NCBI RefSeq assembly: GCF_013393345.1
Contig: NZ_QJRF01000053.1
Span: 1-64,000 of the forward strand
Direction: 5' to 3'
DNA length: 64,000 bases
DNA from: Pseudomonas taiwanensis
GTDB lineage: Bacteria > Pseudomonadota > Gammaproteobacteria > Pseudomonadales > Pseudomonadaceae
The notes below the pieces were generated by a model, which saw only the letters and a program-made list of their open reading frames with translations, was not told where the DNA came from and ran no database searches. How positions within the stretch are numbered: position 1 is the stretch's first letter; every line of letters begins with the position of its first letter. Position numbers and translations under genes: made by a program. Below are positions 25,766-35,970 of this stretch, piece by piece.

Positions 25766-28700
25766 ATGGACATGAACCGTCGACAGTTCTTCAAGGTCTG
25801 TGCCGTGGGCCTTGGAGGATCGAGCCTGGCGGCTCTGGGGGTCGCCCCCCCGGTAGCCTTCGCCGACCAGGTGCGTCATTTCAAACTGGCGCGCACCATC
25901 GAGACGCGCAACACCTGCCCTTACTGCTCGGTCGGCTGTGGCCTGATCATGTACAGCCAGGGCGATGCCGCGAAGAACGTCGCGCAGAACATCATCCATA
26001 TCGAAGGCGACGCGGATCACCCGGTAAACCGCGGCACCCTCTGCCCGAAAGGCGCGGGCCTGCTGGATTTCGTCCACAGCCCCAACCGCCTCAAGTACCC
26101 CGAGATTCGCGAGCCCGGTTCCAGCGAATGGAAGCGCATCGAATGGGATGACGCCCTCGACCGCATCGCCAAGCTGATGAAGGCCGACCGCGACGCCAAC
26201 TTCGTCACGCAGAACGACCAGGGCCAGACCGTGAATCGCTGGCTGAGCACGGGCTTCCTCGCTGCGTCGGCTTCCTCGAACGAGGCGGGCTACATCACCC
26301 ACAAGGTGGTGCGTTCCCTGGGCATGCTGGGGTTCGATAACCAAGCGCGTGTCTGACATGGCCCGACGGTGGCAGGTCTTGCCCCGACGTTTGGCCGAGG
26401 AGCCATGACGAACCACTGGACCGACATCAAGAATGCCGATCTGGTGCTGATCATGGGCGGCAACGCCGCCGAAGCCCACCCCTGTGGATTCAAATGGGTC
26501 ACCGAAGCCAAGGCGCACAACAACGCCCGGCTGATCGTGGTCGATCCGCGCTTCACCCGTTCGGCCTCCGTCGCCGACTTCTACGCGCCGATCCGCACCG
26601 GGACCGACATCGCCTTCCTTGGCGGACTGATCAACCACCTGATCACCCAGGACAAGATCCAGCACGAATACGTGCGCAACTACACCGACGCCCCCTTCAT
26701 CGTGAACGAAGGCTTCACCTTCCAGGACGGCCTGTTCAGCGGTTACGACGAAGCCAAGCGCGCCTACCCTGACAAGTCCACCTGGAGCTACGCCAAGGGC
26801 GAGGACGGCTACGTCCGTTCCGACATGACCCTGCAGGACCCGCGTTGCGTGTTCCAGCTGATGAAGCAGCACTACAGCCGCTACACGCCGGACCTGGTCA
26901 GCAGCATCTGCGGCACGCCGAAGGAGCAGCTGGAGAAGGTCTGGAGTCAGGTGGCGGAAACCTCGGACCCGCGCAAGACCATGACCATCATGTATGCCCT
27001 CGGCTGGACCCAGCACTCGGTGGGCTCGCAGATGATCCGCACGGGCGCCATGGTGCAACTCCTGCTCGGCAACATCGGCATGCCCGGTGGCGGCATGAAC
27101 GCCCTGCGCGGTCACTCCAACATCCAGGGCCTGACCGACCTCGGCCTGCTCTCCAACTCCCTGCCGGGCTACCTGACCCTGCCGGCCGACGCCGAGCAGG
27201 ACTACGCCGCCTACATCGACAAGCGCGCCGCCAAGCCGGTTCGACCGGGGCAGATGTCCTACTGGCAGAACTACGGCAAGTTCCACGTCAGCCTGATGAA
27301 GTCCTGGTTCGGCAAGTCGGCCACCGTCGAGAACAACTGGTGCTACGACTGGCTGCCCAAACTCGATGTGCCGGCCTACGACGTGCTGCGCTACTTCGAC
27401 CTGATGTATCAGGGCAAGGTGAACGGTTACTTCTGCCAGGGTTTCAACCCCATCGGATCGTTCCCCAACAAGGCCAAGGTCACTGACAGTCTCAGCAAGC
27501 TGAAGTACTTGGTGGTCATGGACCCGCTGGCCACCGAGACCTCGGAGTTCTGGCGCAACGCCGGCGAATTCAACGACGTCGACACCGCCAGCATCCAGAC
27601 CACGGTGTTCCGCCTGCCGGTCACCTGCTTCGCGGAGGAAGACGGTTCCCTGGTCAACAGCGGGCGCTGGCTGCAGTGGCACTGGAAGGGTGCCGAGCCA
27701 CCCGGCCAGGCGCGCACCGATATCGCCATCATGGGCGGCCTGTTCCATCGCCTGCGGGCGGCGTACGCAAAAGAGGGCGGCGCTTTCCCCGATCCGATCC
27801 TGGGCCTGGACTGGAACTACCTGCGTCCGGACGAGCCGGGGCCCGATGAAATCGCCCGCGAGTTCAATGGCAAGGCCCTGGCCGATCTCACCGATCCGGC
27901 AACCGGCGCAGTGCTGCTCAAGGCCGGCGAGCAGGTGCCCGGATTCGCCGTGCTGAAGGATGACGGCACCACCGCGAGCGGCTGCTGGATCTTCGCCGGC
28001 AGCTGGACTGCCGCAGGCAACCAGATGGCCCGTCGCGACAACGCCGACCCGTACGGCATGGGCCAGACGCTGGGCTGGGCGTGGGCCTGGCCAGCGAACC
28101 GGCGCATCCTCTACAACCGCGCCTCGGCCGACCCGTCCGGCAAACCGTGGAACCCGGACAAGAAGCGCCTGGTGTGGTGGAACGGCAAGGCCTGGACCGG
28201 CACCGATGTGCCCGACTACAAGGCCGATCTCGCGCCGGAAGCCGGCATGAGCCCGTTCATCATGAACCCCGAAGGCGTGGCGCGATTCTTCGCCCTCGAC
28301 AAGATGAACGAGGGGCCATTCCCCGAGCACTACGAGCCCTTCGAAACCCCGATCGGACGCAACCCGTTGCATCCGGACAACGCCAAGGTCACCAGCAACC
28401 CGGCGGCTCGAGTGTTCAAGGGGGACTGGGAGATGTTCGGCAAGGCGGACCAGTTCCCCATCGCCGCCACGACCTATCGGCTCACCGAGCACTTCCACTT
28501 CTGGACCAAGCACTGCCGGTTGAATGCGATCACCCAACCCGAGCAGTTCGTGGAAATCAGCGAGGCCCTGGCCAAGGAACTGGGTATCGCCGCTGGCGAC
28601 CGGGTCAAGGTTTCCTCCAACCGCGGCTTCATCAAGGCCGTCGCGGTGGTGACCAAGCGTCTGAAGCCGCTCACGGTCGACGGCAAGACCGTGCACCAGG

Positions 28701-28840
28701 TCGGCATCCCGCTGCACTGGGGCTTCTCCGGCGTGGCCAAGGCCGGCTACATCACCAATACGCTTACGCCCTTCGTGGGTGACGGCAACACTCAGACGCC
28801 GGAATTCAAGTCGTTCCTGGTCAAAGTGGAAAAGGCATGA
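25766..28840 (+). CDS. fdnG: formate dehydrogenase-N alpha subunit, selenocysteine-containing (UGA read through)
   Basis: This is one gene of 1,024 residues with an in-frame TGA at 26354-26356 (codon 197), not two genes. The flanking sequence NQARV-U-HGPTVAGLAPTFGRGAM is the known Sec site of FdnG/FdoG, and a SECIS hairpin follows directly. A Tat signal (RRQFFK) sends the folded molybdo-bis-MGD enzyme to the periplasm. The CPYCSVGCG motif binds a [4Fe-4S] cluster. It oxidises formate to CO2 and passes electrons to FdnH and FdnI. GGGAGA precedes the ATG. Confidence 0.96.
26354..26385 (+). promoter_or_regulatory. SECIS element and selenocysteine UGA codon in fdnG
   Basis: After the UGA (26354-26356) comes a hairpin whose apical stem GGCA/TGCC (26371-26374, 26380-26383) closes the loop GGTCT. 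A bulged U (26370) and a GG/CC pair lie below it. GG at the loop start and the bulged U are the features SelB recognises in E. coli fdnG and fdhF. Confidence 0.9.
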
Positions 28841-28851
28841 GGAGCTGAGCC

Positions 28852-29778
28852 ATGGCATCACAAGACATCATCGCCCGCTCCGCCACCACGACACCCATGC
28901 CGTCCGTTCGCGAGATGGACGAAGTGGCGAAGCTCATCGACGTATCCAAGTGCATCGGCTGCAAGGCCTGCCAGGTCGCCTGTTCGGAGTGGAACGACCT
29001 GCGCGACGAGGTGGGCCAGAACCATGGCACCTACGACAACCCGACCGACCTCTCGGCCAACTCCTGGACGGTGATGCGCTTCACCGAGCACGAGAGCGAG
29101 GCCGGCAACCTGGAGTGGCTGATCCGCAAGGACGGCTGCATGCATTGCGACGAACCCGGCTGCCTGGCGGCCTGCCCGAGCCCGGGCGCCATCGTGAAGT
29201 ACGCCAACGGCATCGTCGACTTCAACCAGGACAAGTGCATCGGCTGCGGCTACTGCATCACCGGCTGCCCCTTCAACATCCCGCGCATCTCGCAGAAGGA
29301 CCACAAGGCCTACAAGTGCACCCTGTGTTCGGACCGCGTGTCCGTGGGGCTGGAGCCGGCCTGCGTGAAGACCTGCCCCACCGGCGCCATCGTCTTCGGC
29401 AGCAAGGAAGACATGAAGGAGCACGCCGCCGAGCGCATCACTGACCTCAAGTCCCGTGGCTTCGAGAATGCCGGGCTGTATGACCCGCAGGGGGTCGGCG
29501 GCACCCACGTCATGTACGTGCTGCACCACGCCGACCAGCCGTCGCTCTACGCCGGCCTGCCGAACGACCCGGCCATCAGCCCCATGGTCAGCCTGTGGAA
29601 AGGCGTGACCAAGCCCCTGGCCCTGTTGGGGATGGGCGTGGTGGCGCTGTTCGGTTTCTTCCACTACGTGCGGGTCGGCCCGAACAAGGTGGAAGAAGAC
29701 GAAGCCCCGCGCGCTGATCCGGCCGTGCACAAGGTCGACCCAACGGTGCACAGCTTTGATCCCAAGGCACCGAGTTGA
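28852..29778 (+). CDS. fdnH: formate dehydrogenase beta subunit, four [4Fe-4S] clusters
   Basis: The 308-residue electron-transfer subunit has four cysteine clusters: [35 protein letters not shown] and CTLCSDRV...CVKTC. A C-terminal membrane anchor lies at about 248-270 ([19 protein letters not shown]). It starts 11 bases after fdnG with a GAGGAG site. It carries electrons from FdnG to the cytochrome b subunit. Confidence 0.95.
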   Translation: MASQDIIARSATTTPMPSVREMDEVAKLIDVSKCIGCKACQVACSEWNDLRDEVGQNHGTYDNPTDLSANSWTVMRFTEHESEAGNLEWLIRKDGCMHCDEPGCLAACPSPGAIVKYANGIVDFNQDKCIGCGYCITGCPFNIPRISQKDHKAYKCTLCSDRVSVGLEPACVKTCPTGAIVFGSKEDMKEHAAERITDLKSRGFENAGLYDPQGVGGTHVMYVLHHADQPSLYAGLPNDPAISPMVSLWKGVTKPLALLGMGVVALFGFFHYVRVGPNKVEEDEAPRADPAVHKVDPTVHSFDPKAPS

Positions 29779-29790
29779 TGTGCTTTTTAC

Positions 29791-29822
29791 TCCCTCTCCC
29801 TGTGGGAGAGGGCCGGGGTGAG
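29791..29822. repeat. CCCTCTCCC/GGGAGAGGG hairpin repeat inside the fdn operon
   Basis: CCCTCTCCC-TGT-GGGAGAGGG (29792-29812) followed by CCGGGGTGAGGG lies in the 73-base gap between fdnH and fdnI. Related sequences occur at 51597-51628 and, in part, at 45996-46019. Confidence 0.65.
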
Positions 29823-29851
29823 GGTGGCTTGCCCCGAGCATGGAGCCCGAC

Positions 29852-30484
29852 ATGAACAAAGACATCGAACGCTACACCCCCTCCGAGCGCAGCAATCACT
29901 GGGCGGTGGCCATCCTGTTCTTCCTCGCCGGGTTGTCCGGCCTGGCGTTGTTCCATCCGGCCCTGTTCTGGCTGACCAACCTGTTCGGCGGCGGTCCCTG
30001 GACACGCATCCTGCACCCCTTCCTCGGCGTCGCCATGTTCCTCTTCTTCATCTGGCTGGCCATGCGCTTCGCCCACCACAACCGCTGGGAAAAGTCCGAT
30101 AGCCAGTGGCTCAGGCAGTGGAAGGACGTGGTCAACAACCGCGAGGACCGATTGCCGGATGTGGGGCGCTACAACGCCGGGCAGAAGCTGCTGTTCTGGG
30201 TCCTGCTGCTCAGCATGCTGGTGCTACTGGCCACGGGCGTGGTGATCTGGCGGCAGTACTTCAGCCATCTGTTCGGTATCGAACTCATCCGCCTTGCCGT
30301 ACTGCTGCATGCCGTCGCGGCCTGGGTGCTCATCTGCAGCATCATCGTCCACATCTACGCCGGTATCTGGATCAAGGGCTCCATCAGCGCGATGCTCCAC
30401 GGCTGGGTCAGCACCGGCTGGGCCCGCAAGCACCACAGGGGCTGGTACAAGGATTTGGCCAAGGGCGAAGACAACAAGCGCTGA
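29852..30484 (+). CDS. fdnI: formate dehydrogenase gamma subunit, cytochrome b556
   Basis: The 210-residue inner-membrane protein has four hydrophobic helices. Candidate haem-ligand histidines lie in SERSNHW and in the last helices (VLLHAVAAWVLICSIIVHIYAG). It takes electrons from FdnH and reduces quinone. ATG 29852 is preferred to 29840 because GGAG lies at the right distance. It ends the structural fdn genes; repeats separate it from fdhE. Confidence 0.93.
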   Translation: MNKDIERYTPSERSNHWAVAILFFLAGLSGLALFHPALFWLTNLFGGGPWTRILHPFLGVAMFLFFIWLAMRFAHHNRWEKSDSQWLRQWKDVVNNREDRLPDVGRYNAGQKLLFWVLLLSMLVLLATGVVIWRQYFSHLFGIELIRLAVLLHAVAAWVLICSIIVHIYAGIWIKGSISAMLHGWVSTGWARKHHRGWYKDLAKGEDNKR

Positions 30485-30502
30485 GATTGCCTGTGGCATT
30501 TC

Positions 30503-30540
30503 TGTAGGAGCGAGGGGGACGCCGAGTTCTTGCTCGCGAA
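30503..30540. repeat. interrupted REP element, family A
   Basis: TGTAGGAGCGAG (30503-30514) and TTGCTCGCGAA (30530-30540) are the two ends of a family-A REP. The normal C between them is replaced by a 15-base segment. It looks like a decayed or interrupted copy. Confidence 0.6.
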
Positions 30541-30546
30541 AGGTTC

Positions 30547-30622
30547 GTAGGATGGGTTGAGCCAGGCGATACCCATCGATTGGGCGCAAACGACAGGTAA
30601 CGCCTGGCTCAACCCACCCTAC
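30547..30622. repeat. GTAGG-bounded inverted-repeat element
   Basis: The 22-base arms (30547-30568 and 30601-30622), starting GTAGGATGGGTTGAGCC, differ at one position in 22 and enclose 32 bases. It lies between fdnI and fdhE, right next to the interrupted REP, and is the same class as 5890-5973. Confidence 0.75.
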
Positions 30623-30659
30623 ACATTGTTCAACGGAACCCATCGACAAGGAGTCCTGC

Positions 30660-31589
30660 GTGCCAGCCCAGATTCTCGAACCCGGACAGATCGAAGCCGC
30701 CGCGAACATCCCGCCCTTTCTCCACCTGCCGGGGCCGGACCTGTTCCACAAGCGCGCGGCACGTCTGCGCCAGCTCGCCGAAGGTCATCCGCTTGCCGGC
30801 TACCTGCTGCTGATCGCTGCACTCTGCGATGCCCAGCAGCAGGTGCTGGACAATCCGCCGCCACTTCCCGGCCCGGCTCCCGAAGCCCTGGCGCGCAGCC
30901 GCGAACACGGCATGCCGCCCATTGCCTACGAAGCACTGGTGCGCGCCGATGGCTGGCTTGCCGCCTTGGATGCCCTGCTGGCGCGCTTCCCGGTGCCCAG
31001 CAACGCGGCCGTCGCCGATGCCTTGCGACAGCTGGGCGAAGCCGATACTGCCCAGCGCAAGACCTGGGGCGTGGGTCTGCTCAGCGGCCAGTTCGACCTC
31101 CTGCCTCCGGCCATCGCGCCCTTTGTCGGCGCCGCCCTGCAAGTCGCCTTCAGCCACTGGATGCTGGTCCTGCCCGACGGCGCGATCGTCGAGAACGAGG
31201 CCAAGGTCCTCTGCCCGGCCTGCGGTTCGCCGCCGGTCAGCGGCATGATTCGTCATCGCGGCAAGCACAACGGTCTGCGTTACCTGGCGTGTTCGCTGTG
31301 CTCGTGCGAATGGCACTACGTGCGCCTGAAATGCAGCCATTGCCAGGAGAGCAAACACCTCGCTCACCTCTCCCTCGAACGCGACGGCGTGAAGAGCGAG
31401 CAAGCGCCCATCCGCGCCGAGACCTGCCCAAGCTGCCAGGGCTACCTCAAACAGTGCTACCTGGAGTTCGATGCCGAGGCCGAAGCCCAGGCCGACGACC
31501 TGGCCAGTCTCGACCTCGACGTACGCCTGAGCGAGGAGGGTTATCTGCGCCGCGCCCCCAACCTCCTGTTGGCCCCCGGATCGGAATAA
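30660..31589 (+). CDS. fdhE: formate dehydrogenase accessory protein FdhE
   Basis: This 309-residue protein has four rubredoxin-like cysteine pairs in its C-terminal half (CPACGSP, CSLCSCEW, CSHCQES, CPSCQGY) and a helical N-terminal half. FdhE is needed for maturation of the exported formate dehydrogenase. It starts at GTG with an AAGGAG site at the right spacing. It lies between fdnI and selA. Confidence 0.93.
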   Translation: MPAQILEPGQIEAAANIPPFLHLPGPDLFHKRAARLRQLAEGHPLAGYLLLIAALCDAQQQVLDNPPPLPGPAPEALARSREHGMPPIAYEALVRADGWLAALDALLARFPVPSNAAVADALRQLGEADTAQRKTWGVGLLSGQFDLLPPAIAPFVGAALQVAFSHWMLVLPDGAIVENEAKVLCPACGSPPVSGMIRHRGKHNGLRYLACSLCSCEWHYVRLKCSHCQESKHLAHLSLERDGVKSEQAPIRAETCPSCQGYLKQCYLEFDAEAEAQADDLASLDLDVRLSEEGYLRRAPNLLLAPGSE

Positions 31590-31637
31590 GCACCTAGACT
31601 CAAGCACGGACCCAATGCCCCGCGCTAAGGAATGCTC

Positions 31638-33044
31638 ATGTCGGCCGCTCGCTTGCCTTCTGTCGACCGCCTGCTGCGCAGCCCGGCCTGCGCCCCACTG
31701 CAACAGCGTTACGGCCGCGAGGCCCTGCTCAAGACCCTGCGTGACCTGCTCGACGAATTGCGCGAGCCGGCGCGCCATGGTCAGCTCGCCGCCATCGAAC
31801 TGACTGATGCAGTGCTCGCCGGACGCGCTGGCGAGCGCCTTGCCGCAGCACACTCCAGTCGGGTGCGGCGGGTGTTCAACCTCACCGGCACCGTGCTGCA
31901 CACCAACCTCGGCCGCGCTCTGCTGCCGGATGAAGCCATCGAAGCCATCACCCTTGCCGCACGCTTCCCGCTCAACCTGGAATTCGACCTCGCCAGCGGC
32001 AAGCGCGGCGACCGCGACGACCTCATCACGGGCCTGGTCCGCGAGCTGACCGGTGCCGAAGCGGTCACGGTGGTCAACAACAACGCCGCGGCGGTGCTGC
32101 TGGCGCTGAACAGCCTTGGCGCGCGCAAGGAAGGCGTGATTTCCCGAGGCGAACTGATTGAGATCGGCGGCGCCTTTCGCATTCCCGACATCATGGCCCG
32201 GGCCGGTGTGAAACTTGTCGAAGTGGGCACCACCAACCGCACCCACGCCAAGGACTACGAGGCCGCCATTGGCCCGCGCACCGGCCTGCTGATGCGGGTG
32301 CACACCAGCAACTACAGCGTGCAGGGCTTCACCGCCAGCGTACCCACGGCAGAACTGGCGGCCATCGCCCACGCCCATGGATTGCCGCTGCTGGAAGACC
32401 TCGGCAGCGGCACCCTGGTGGACCTCTCGCGCTGGGGCCTGCCCAAGGAACCCACTGTGCAGGAGGCCCTGCGTGACGGCGCCGACATCGTCACCTTCAG
32501 CGGCGACAAGCTGCTGGGCGGCCCCCAGGCTGGGCTGATCGTCGGCAACAAGGAGCTGATCGGGCGGATCAAGAAGAACCCGCTCAAGCGTGCCCTGCGT
32601 GTGGACAAACTGACCCTTGCCGCCCTCGAAGCAGTTCTTGGTCTCTACCGCGACCCGGAACGCCTCGCCGAACGCCTCACCACCCTGCGCCTGCTCAGTC
32701 GCCCGCAGCAGGACATCCAGGCGCAGGCCGAACGCCTTGTGCCACCGTTGGCTGCGCAACTTGGTACCGGCTGGCTGGTGAGCGCGGCGCCGGCACTCGG
32801 CATGATCGGTAGTGGCGCGCAGCCGGTGGCACGGCTGCCCAGTGCAGCCCTCTGTCTGCGCCCGCAACAACCCAAACGCCTGCGCGGCCGCGCCCTGCGA
32901 TTGCTGGAAGAGAGTCTGCGCACTTTGCCCATCCCGGTGATCGGCCGCCTCGACGATGACGCCCTGTGGCTCGACCTGCGCCAACTCGACGACGAACCCG
33001 CCTTCCTCGCCCAACTGCCGCACTTGCAGGGGGCCGTTGAGTGA
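31638..33044 (+). CDS. selA: L-seryl-tRNA(Sec) selenium transferase
   Basis: This 468-residue PLP enzyme converts Ser-tRNA(Sec) to Sec-tRNA(Sec) with selenophosphate. The PLP lysine is K291 in [29 protein letters not shown] and [10 protein letters not shown] are also typical. ATG 31638 fits the AAGGA site; the ATG at 31632 is too close to it. The stop overlaps the selB GTG by four bases, so the two are coupled. Confidence 0.95.
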   Translation: MSAARLPSVDRLLRSPACAPLQQRYGREALLKTLRDLLDELREPARHGQLAAIELTDAVLAGRAGERLAAAHSSRVRRVFNLTGTVLHTNLGRALLPDEAIEAITLAARFPLNLEFDLASGKRGDRDDLITGLVRELTGAEAVTVVNNNAAAVLLALNSLGARKEGVISRGELIEIGGAFRIPDIMARAGVKLVEVGTTNRTHAKDYEAAIGPRTGLLMRVHTSNYSVQGFTASVPTAELAAIAHAHGLPLLEDLGSGTLVDLSRWGLPKEPTVQEALRDGADIVTFSGDKLLGGPQAGLIVGNKELIGRIKKNPLKRALRVDKLTLAALEAVLGLYRDPERLAERLTTLRLLSRPQQDIQAQAERLVPPLAAQLGTGWLVSAAPALGMIGSGAQPVARLPSAALCLRPQQPKRLRGRALRLLEESLRTLPIPVIGRLDDDALWLDLRQLDDEPAFLAQLPHLQGAVE

Positions 33045-34954
33045 TAGTCGGCACCGCAGGCCATATCGATCACGGCAAAACAGCACTGCTGAAGGCCCTC
33101 ACCGGCCTGGAAGGCGACCGCCGCCCGGCTGAGCGCGAGCGCGGCATCACCATCGACCTCGGTTACCTGCATGCAGACCTGGGTGACGGCCAGCCCACCG
33201 CCTTCATCGATGTGCCCGGTCACGAACGCTTCATCCACAACATGCTGGCCGGTGCCTGCGGTATCGACCTGTTGCTGCTGGTCGTGGCCGCCGACGACGG
33301 CGTGATGCCGCAAACCCGCGAACACCTTGCCATTGCCGAGTTGCTGGGGGTTCGCCGGGCCGTTGTTGCGCTGACCAAGCTCGACCGCGTCGATGCCAAA
33401 CGCATGGACCAGGTGCGCGCTGAAGTCACTGCGCTGCTGGCGCCGGGGCCCTTGGCAGGCGCCGAAACATTCCCTGTGGATAGTTTGAGCGGCAAGGGCA
33501 TCGAAGACCTTCGCCAGGCTTTGCTGGCCGCAGCCGCACGTAATCCAGAGGGCGGCGCTGACGGGCATTTTCGCCTACCCATCGACCGCGCCTTCAGCGT
33601 TTCCGGTGCCGGGGTGGTGGTCACCGGCACTGCTTTCGCGGGGCAGGTGAAAGTGGGCGATGAACTGGTCCTCAGCCCCTCAGGCAAGACGGTGCGCGTG
33701 CGCGGCCTGCAGGCACGCAATCAGCAGGTCGAAGAGGCCCAGGCGGGGCAACGCGTGGCCCTCAACATCACGGGCGACCGCCTGAGCCTGGACCAGATTC
33801 ATCGGGGCGACTGGCTGCTGGCCCCAGCCTTGCTGGCGCCCACCACGCGGGTGGACATCGATCTGCGTTTACTGTCCAGCGAGCCCCATGACTTCGCTCA
33901 CTGGACGCCGGTGCATATCCACCTCGGCGCCCAGGATGTCACCGGCCGCGTGGCCTTGCTGGAAGGCAACAGCCTGCTGCCAGGCCGTCGCATGTTCGCC
34001 CAGTTGCTGCCGAATGCGCCTGTCCATGCGGTGCATGGTGATCGTCTGGTGCTGCGCGACCAGTCCGCCCAGCGAACCCTCGGCGGCGGCCGCGTACTCG
34101 ACCCCTTCGCGCCTGCGCGTAATCGCCGTACGCCGGAGCGATTGGCGCAACTGCAAGCGCTGCGCGGCGAAGGTCTGGAAGCCGCCTTGCCCGCCCTCCT
34201 TGGGACGGCCAGCAACGGCCTCGCTCCGCATTTGCTGGAGCGGCAGTTCAACCGACCTCGCACCGGCTGGACGCTGCCTCCCGAGGCGGTAGAAATCACC
34301 ACCCGTATTGGTCAGCGACTGTTCGCCAGGGAACGCTGGCAGGCACTGGAGCAGCAACTGCTCGACGGCCTGGCACGCTTCCACGCTGAACTCCCCGACG
34401 AACTCGGCCCCGACCGCGACCGTCTGCGCCGTTACGCGCTCTCCGAACTGGAGCGGCCCGTCTTCATCACCCTGCTGGAACAGCACCTGTTCGCAGGCAC
34501 TGTTCAATCCAGCGGCCCCTGGCTGCATCTGCCCGATCATCAGGTCCAACTGAACGAGGCCGACGAAGCCCTGCGCCAACGCATCTGGCCGCTCCTGGAG
34601 GCCGGCCGATACGACCCGCCCTGGGTTCGCGACCTGGCCAAGGAGCTGGCGGTGGAGGAGGGCGCCATGCGCCTGCTGCAACGCAAACTCGCGCGTCTCG
34701 GCCTGCTGCACCAGATCGTGAAAGACCTGTTCTACCCCGACACGACCATCCACCAACTGGCTACACTGGCCCGGCAACTGCAAGACGAACACGGCACCAT
34801 CAAGGCCGCCGCCTGGCGCGACCGCCTCGCCATCGGCCGCAAGCGGAGCATCCAGCTACTCGAATACTTCGACCGCATCGGCTTCACGCGCCGCATCGGC
34901 GATCAACGCAAGATCAGGGAAGACTCCGCACTGGCCCAAGCGCCCAGCCCCTGA
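33041..34954 (+). CDS. selB: selenocysteine-specific elongation factor
   Basis: The 637 residues form an EF-Tu-like GTPase ([32 protein letters not shown]) with beta-barrel domains. C-terminal winged-helix repeats (about 400-637) bind the SECIS hairpin. It delivers Sec-tRNA(Sec) to the UGA in fdnG upstream. The start is GTG, overlapping the selA stop. tRNA-Sec follows 11 bases after its stop. Confidence 0.95.
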   Translation: MIVGTAGHIDHGKTALLKALTGLEGDRRPAERERGITIDLGYLHADLGDGQPTAFIDVPGHERFIHNMLAGACGIDLLLLVVAADDGVMPQTREHLAIAELLGVRRAVVALTKLDRVDAKRMDQVRAEVTALLAPGPLAGAETFPVDSLSGKGIEDLRQALLAAAARNPEGGADGHFRLPIDRAFSVSGAGVVVTGTAFAGQVKVGDELVLSPSGKTVRVRGLQARNQQVEEAQAGQRVALNITGDRLSLDQIHRGDWLLAPALLAPTTRVDIDLRLLSSEPHDFAHWTPVHIHLGAQDVTGRVALLEGNSLLPGRRMFAQLLPNAPVHAVHGDRLVLRDQSAQRTLGGGRVLDPFAPARNRRTPERLAQLQALRGEGLEAALPALLGTASNGLAPHLLERQFNRPRTGWTLPPEAVEITTRIGQRLFARERWQALEQQLLDGLARFHAELPDELGPDRDRLRRYALSELERPVFITLLEQHLFAGTVQSSGPWLHLPDHQVQLNEADEALRQRIWPLLEAGRYDPPWVRDLAKELAVEEGAMRLLQRKLARLGLLHQIVKDLFYPDTTIHQLATLARQLQDEHGTIKAAAWRDRLAIGRKRSIQLLEYFDRIGFTRRIGDQRKIREDSALAQAPSP

Positions 34955-34965
34955 TCACAAGTTAT

Positions 34966-35061
34966 GGAAGGCAAGCACGCCCGGTGGCGTGGCCGGGCTT
35001 CAAACCCGGTGGGGGACGGCAGCCGTTCCTGGGTGAGTTCGACTCTCACTGCCTTCCGCCA
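34966..35061 (+). tRNA. selC: tRNA-Sec (anticodon TCA)
   Basis: The 96-nt gene has an 8-bp acceptor stem (GGAAGGCA / TGCCTTCC), one pair longer than normal. The anticodon loop CTTCAAA is closed by CCGGG/CCCGG, with anticodon TCA at 35000-35002. It has a long variable arm, a T-arm with GTTCGAC, a G discriminator and an encoded CCA end. All are hallmarks of bacterial tRNA(Sec). Confidence 0.95.
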
Positions 35062-35495
35062 TTTTCCTTCTTCCCACTCCCCGCCTTGCATGTGAGGAAT
35101 AGCGGCCTACTCGGCTGCGAGTTGCCGTTCCTACCAAACATCTACCCGTCCTTCCGGTCGATATGGAAAAGCACATACGGATACCGCTTGAGCTTTTCAG
35201 GAGCGAAATTCGGCCCTCGGTTTTTTTCTTGAGTTTCCGTGGCTTGCGCCCGCTTCTTAGTGTCGATCCTGACATTTAGACAAACGGTCAGTCCGCTTGT
35301 GCGTGTGGTTCTTGCAGGCTTGCGTCGTGCTCATCACTATTCAATGCAGTTCTCTCGCAGTTGCTTCAAGGGGAGCGGGCAGCCGGCAGTTTGCTGCTCA
35401 TTCAATTGAACGTACCGCAATGACACAGGTATCACCGCTCCAAGGCAGCGCCTCTGAGAAGGCGCACTGAAGCAAGCGATTATCAGGAGTTGGAC
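35062..35495. other. gap after tRNA-Sec without a supported gene
   Basis: These 434 bases are visibly less GC-rich than their surroundings. They contain an imperfect inverted repeat, ACAAACGG-TCAGT-CCGCTTGT (35280-35300), and a T-run near 35220. The open frames present lack ribosome sites, starts or recognisable sequence. tRNA-Sec genes are common integration sites, but I saw no integrase or repeated tRNA 3' end. Confidence 0.4.
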
Positions 35496-35777
35496 ATGAC
35501 TATCCGATTCGCATTCGGCAGCGCGCTGGTCCTTATGGCGAGCGTGGCATTTGCCGGGGCTCCCGCAGCCAAGAAAGACAGCGATAACTATTACCTGAAC
35601 TGGCAGGAACGAAACGGCGCCATCGCGCTGGACACCGTCTGCAGCAAGAACGAGAAAGGCACCAAGCAGTTCCGTAATTGCCAGCAGCATGCCCAGGTGA
35701 TCTTCCGCAACTCGTGCACAAAGGCGAAAGACCCAGCCAGCAAATGGTGCGTTGCGCAGACCCAATACAAACCCTGA
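35496..35777 (+). CDS. small exported four-cysteine protein, unknown function
   Basis: The 93-residue protein has a clear Sec signal (FGSALVLMASVAFAGA-PA). The mature part of about 75 residues has four cysteines (TVCSK, RNCQQ, NSCTK, KWCVA), suggesting two disulphides in the periplasm. GGAG lies six bases before ATG 35496; a TTG at 35490 is less likely. A terminator-like hairpin follows. I do not recognise the family. Confidence 0.7.
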   Translation: MTIRFAFGSALVLMASVAFAGAPAAKKDSDNYYLNWQERNGAIALDTVCSKNEKGTKQFRNCQQHAQVIFRNSCTKAKDPASKWCVAQTQYKP

Positions 35778-35790
35778 GTTCGTCTCGATC

Positions 35791-35852
35791 ACGGAGGAAG
35801 GCATCAACTTCCTCCGTACCTCTCTCGAAGCCTCGATTTGCGGGGCTTTTCT
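35791..35852 (+). terminator. two hairpins after the small exported protein gene
   Basis: A 10-bp perfect stem ACGGAGGAAG/CTTCCTCCGT (35791-35817) is followed by AGCCTCG/CGGGGCT (35829-35847) and TTTTCTCT. The second hairpin looks like a rho-independent terminator. Confidence 0.6.
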
Positions 35853-35970
35853 CTGCTCTTTTGTTGCGTTCTCGACCGCTGGGTAGAGCGGCGCGGCTGC
35901 CTTCAATCGCCCGTTTATAGTGGATAAGTGACCCTTGCAACGGCGCTTCTCTCACCGTGGGAGGCCAGCG

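Noticed and set aside
26354-26356. Nonsense mutation or pseudogene in fdnG
   Set aside because: Position, flanking residues, SECIS hairpin and linked selA-selB-tRNA-Sec show it is a selenocysteine codon.
25628-28861. A 1,077-codon open frame on the minus strand across fdnG
   Set aside because: It is antisense to a certain gene in a high-GC genome, where such frames are common. It has no recognisable domain and no ribosome site, and the plus strand explains the region fully.
34984-35232. A short plus-strand frame starting inside tRNA-Sec
   Set aside because: It overlaps the tRNA gene, has no ribosome site and has no recognisable sequence.
35142-35330. A 63-codon minus-strand frame ending PNFAPEKLKRYPYVLFHIDRK
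   Set aside because: The peptide looks protein-like, but there is no ATG, GTG or TTG start upstream in frame and codon use is unlike the neighbours. It may be a gene remnant, which is too weak to annotate.
35337-35906. A 189-codon minus-strand frame over the small exported protein gene
   Set aside because: The plus-strand gene has a clear signal peptide and ribosome site; the minus frame has neither.
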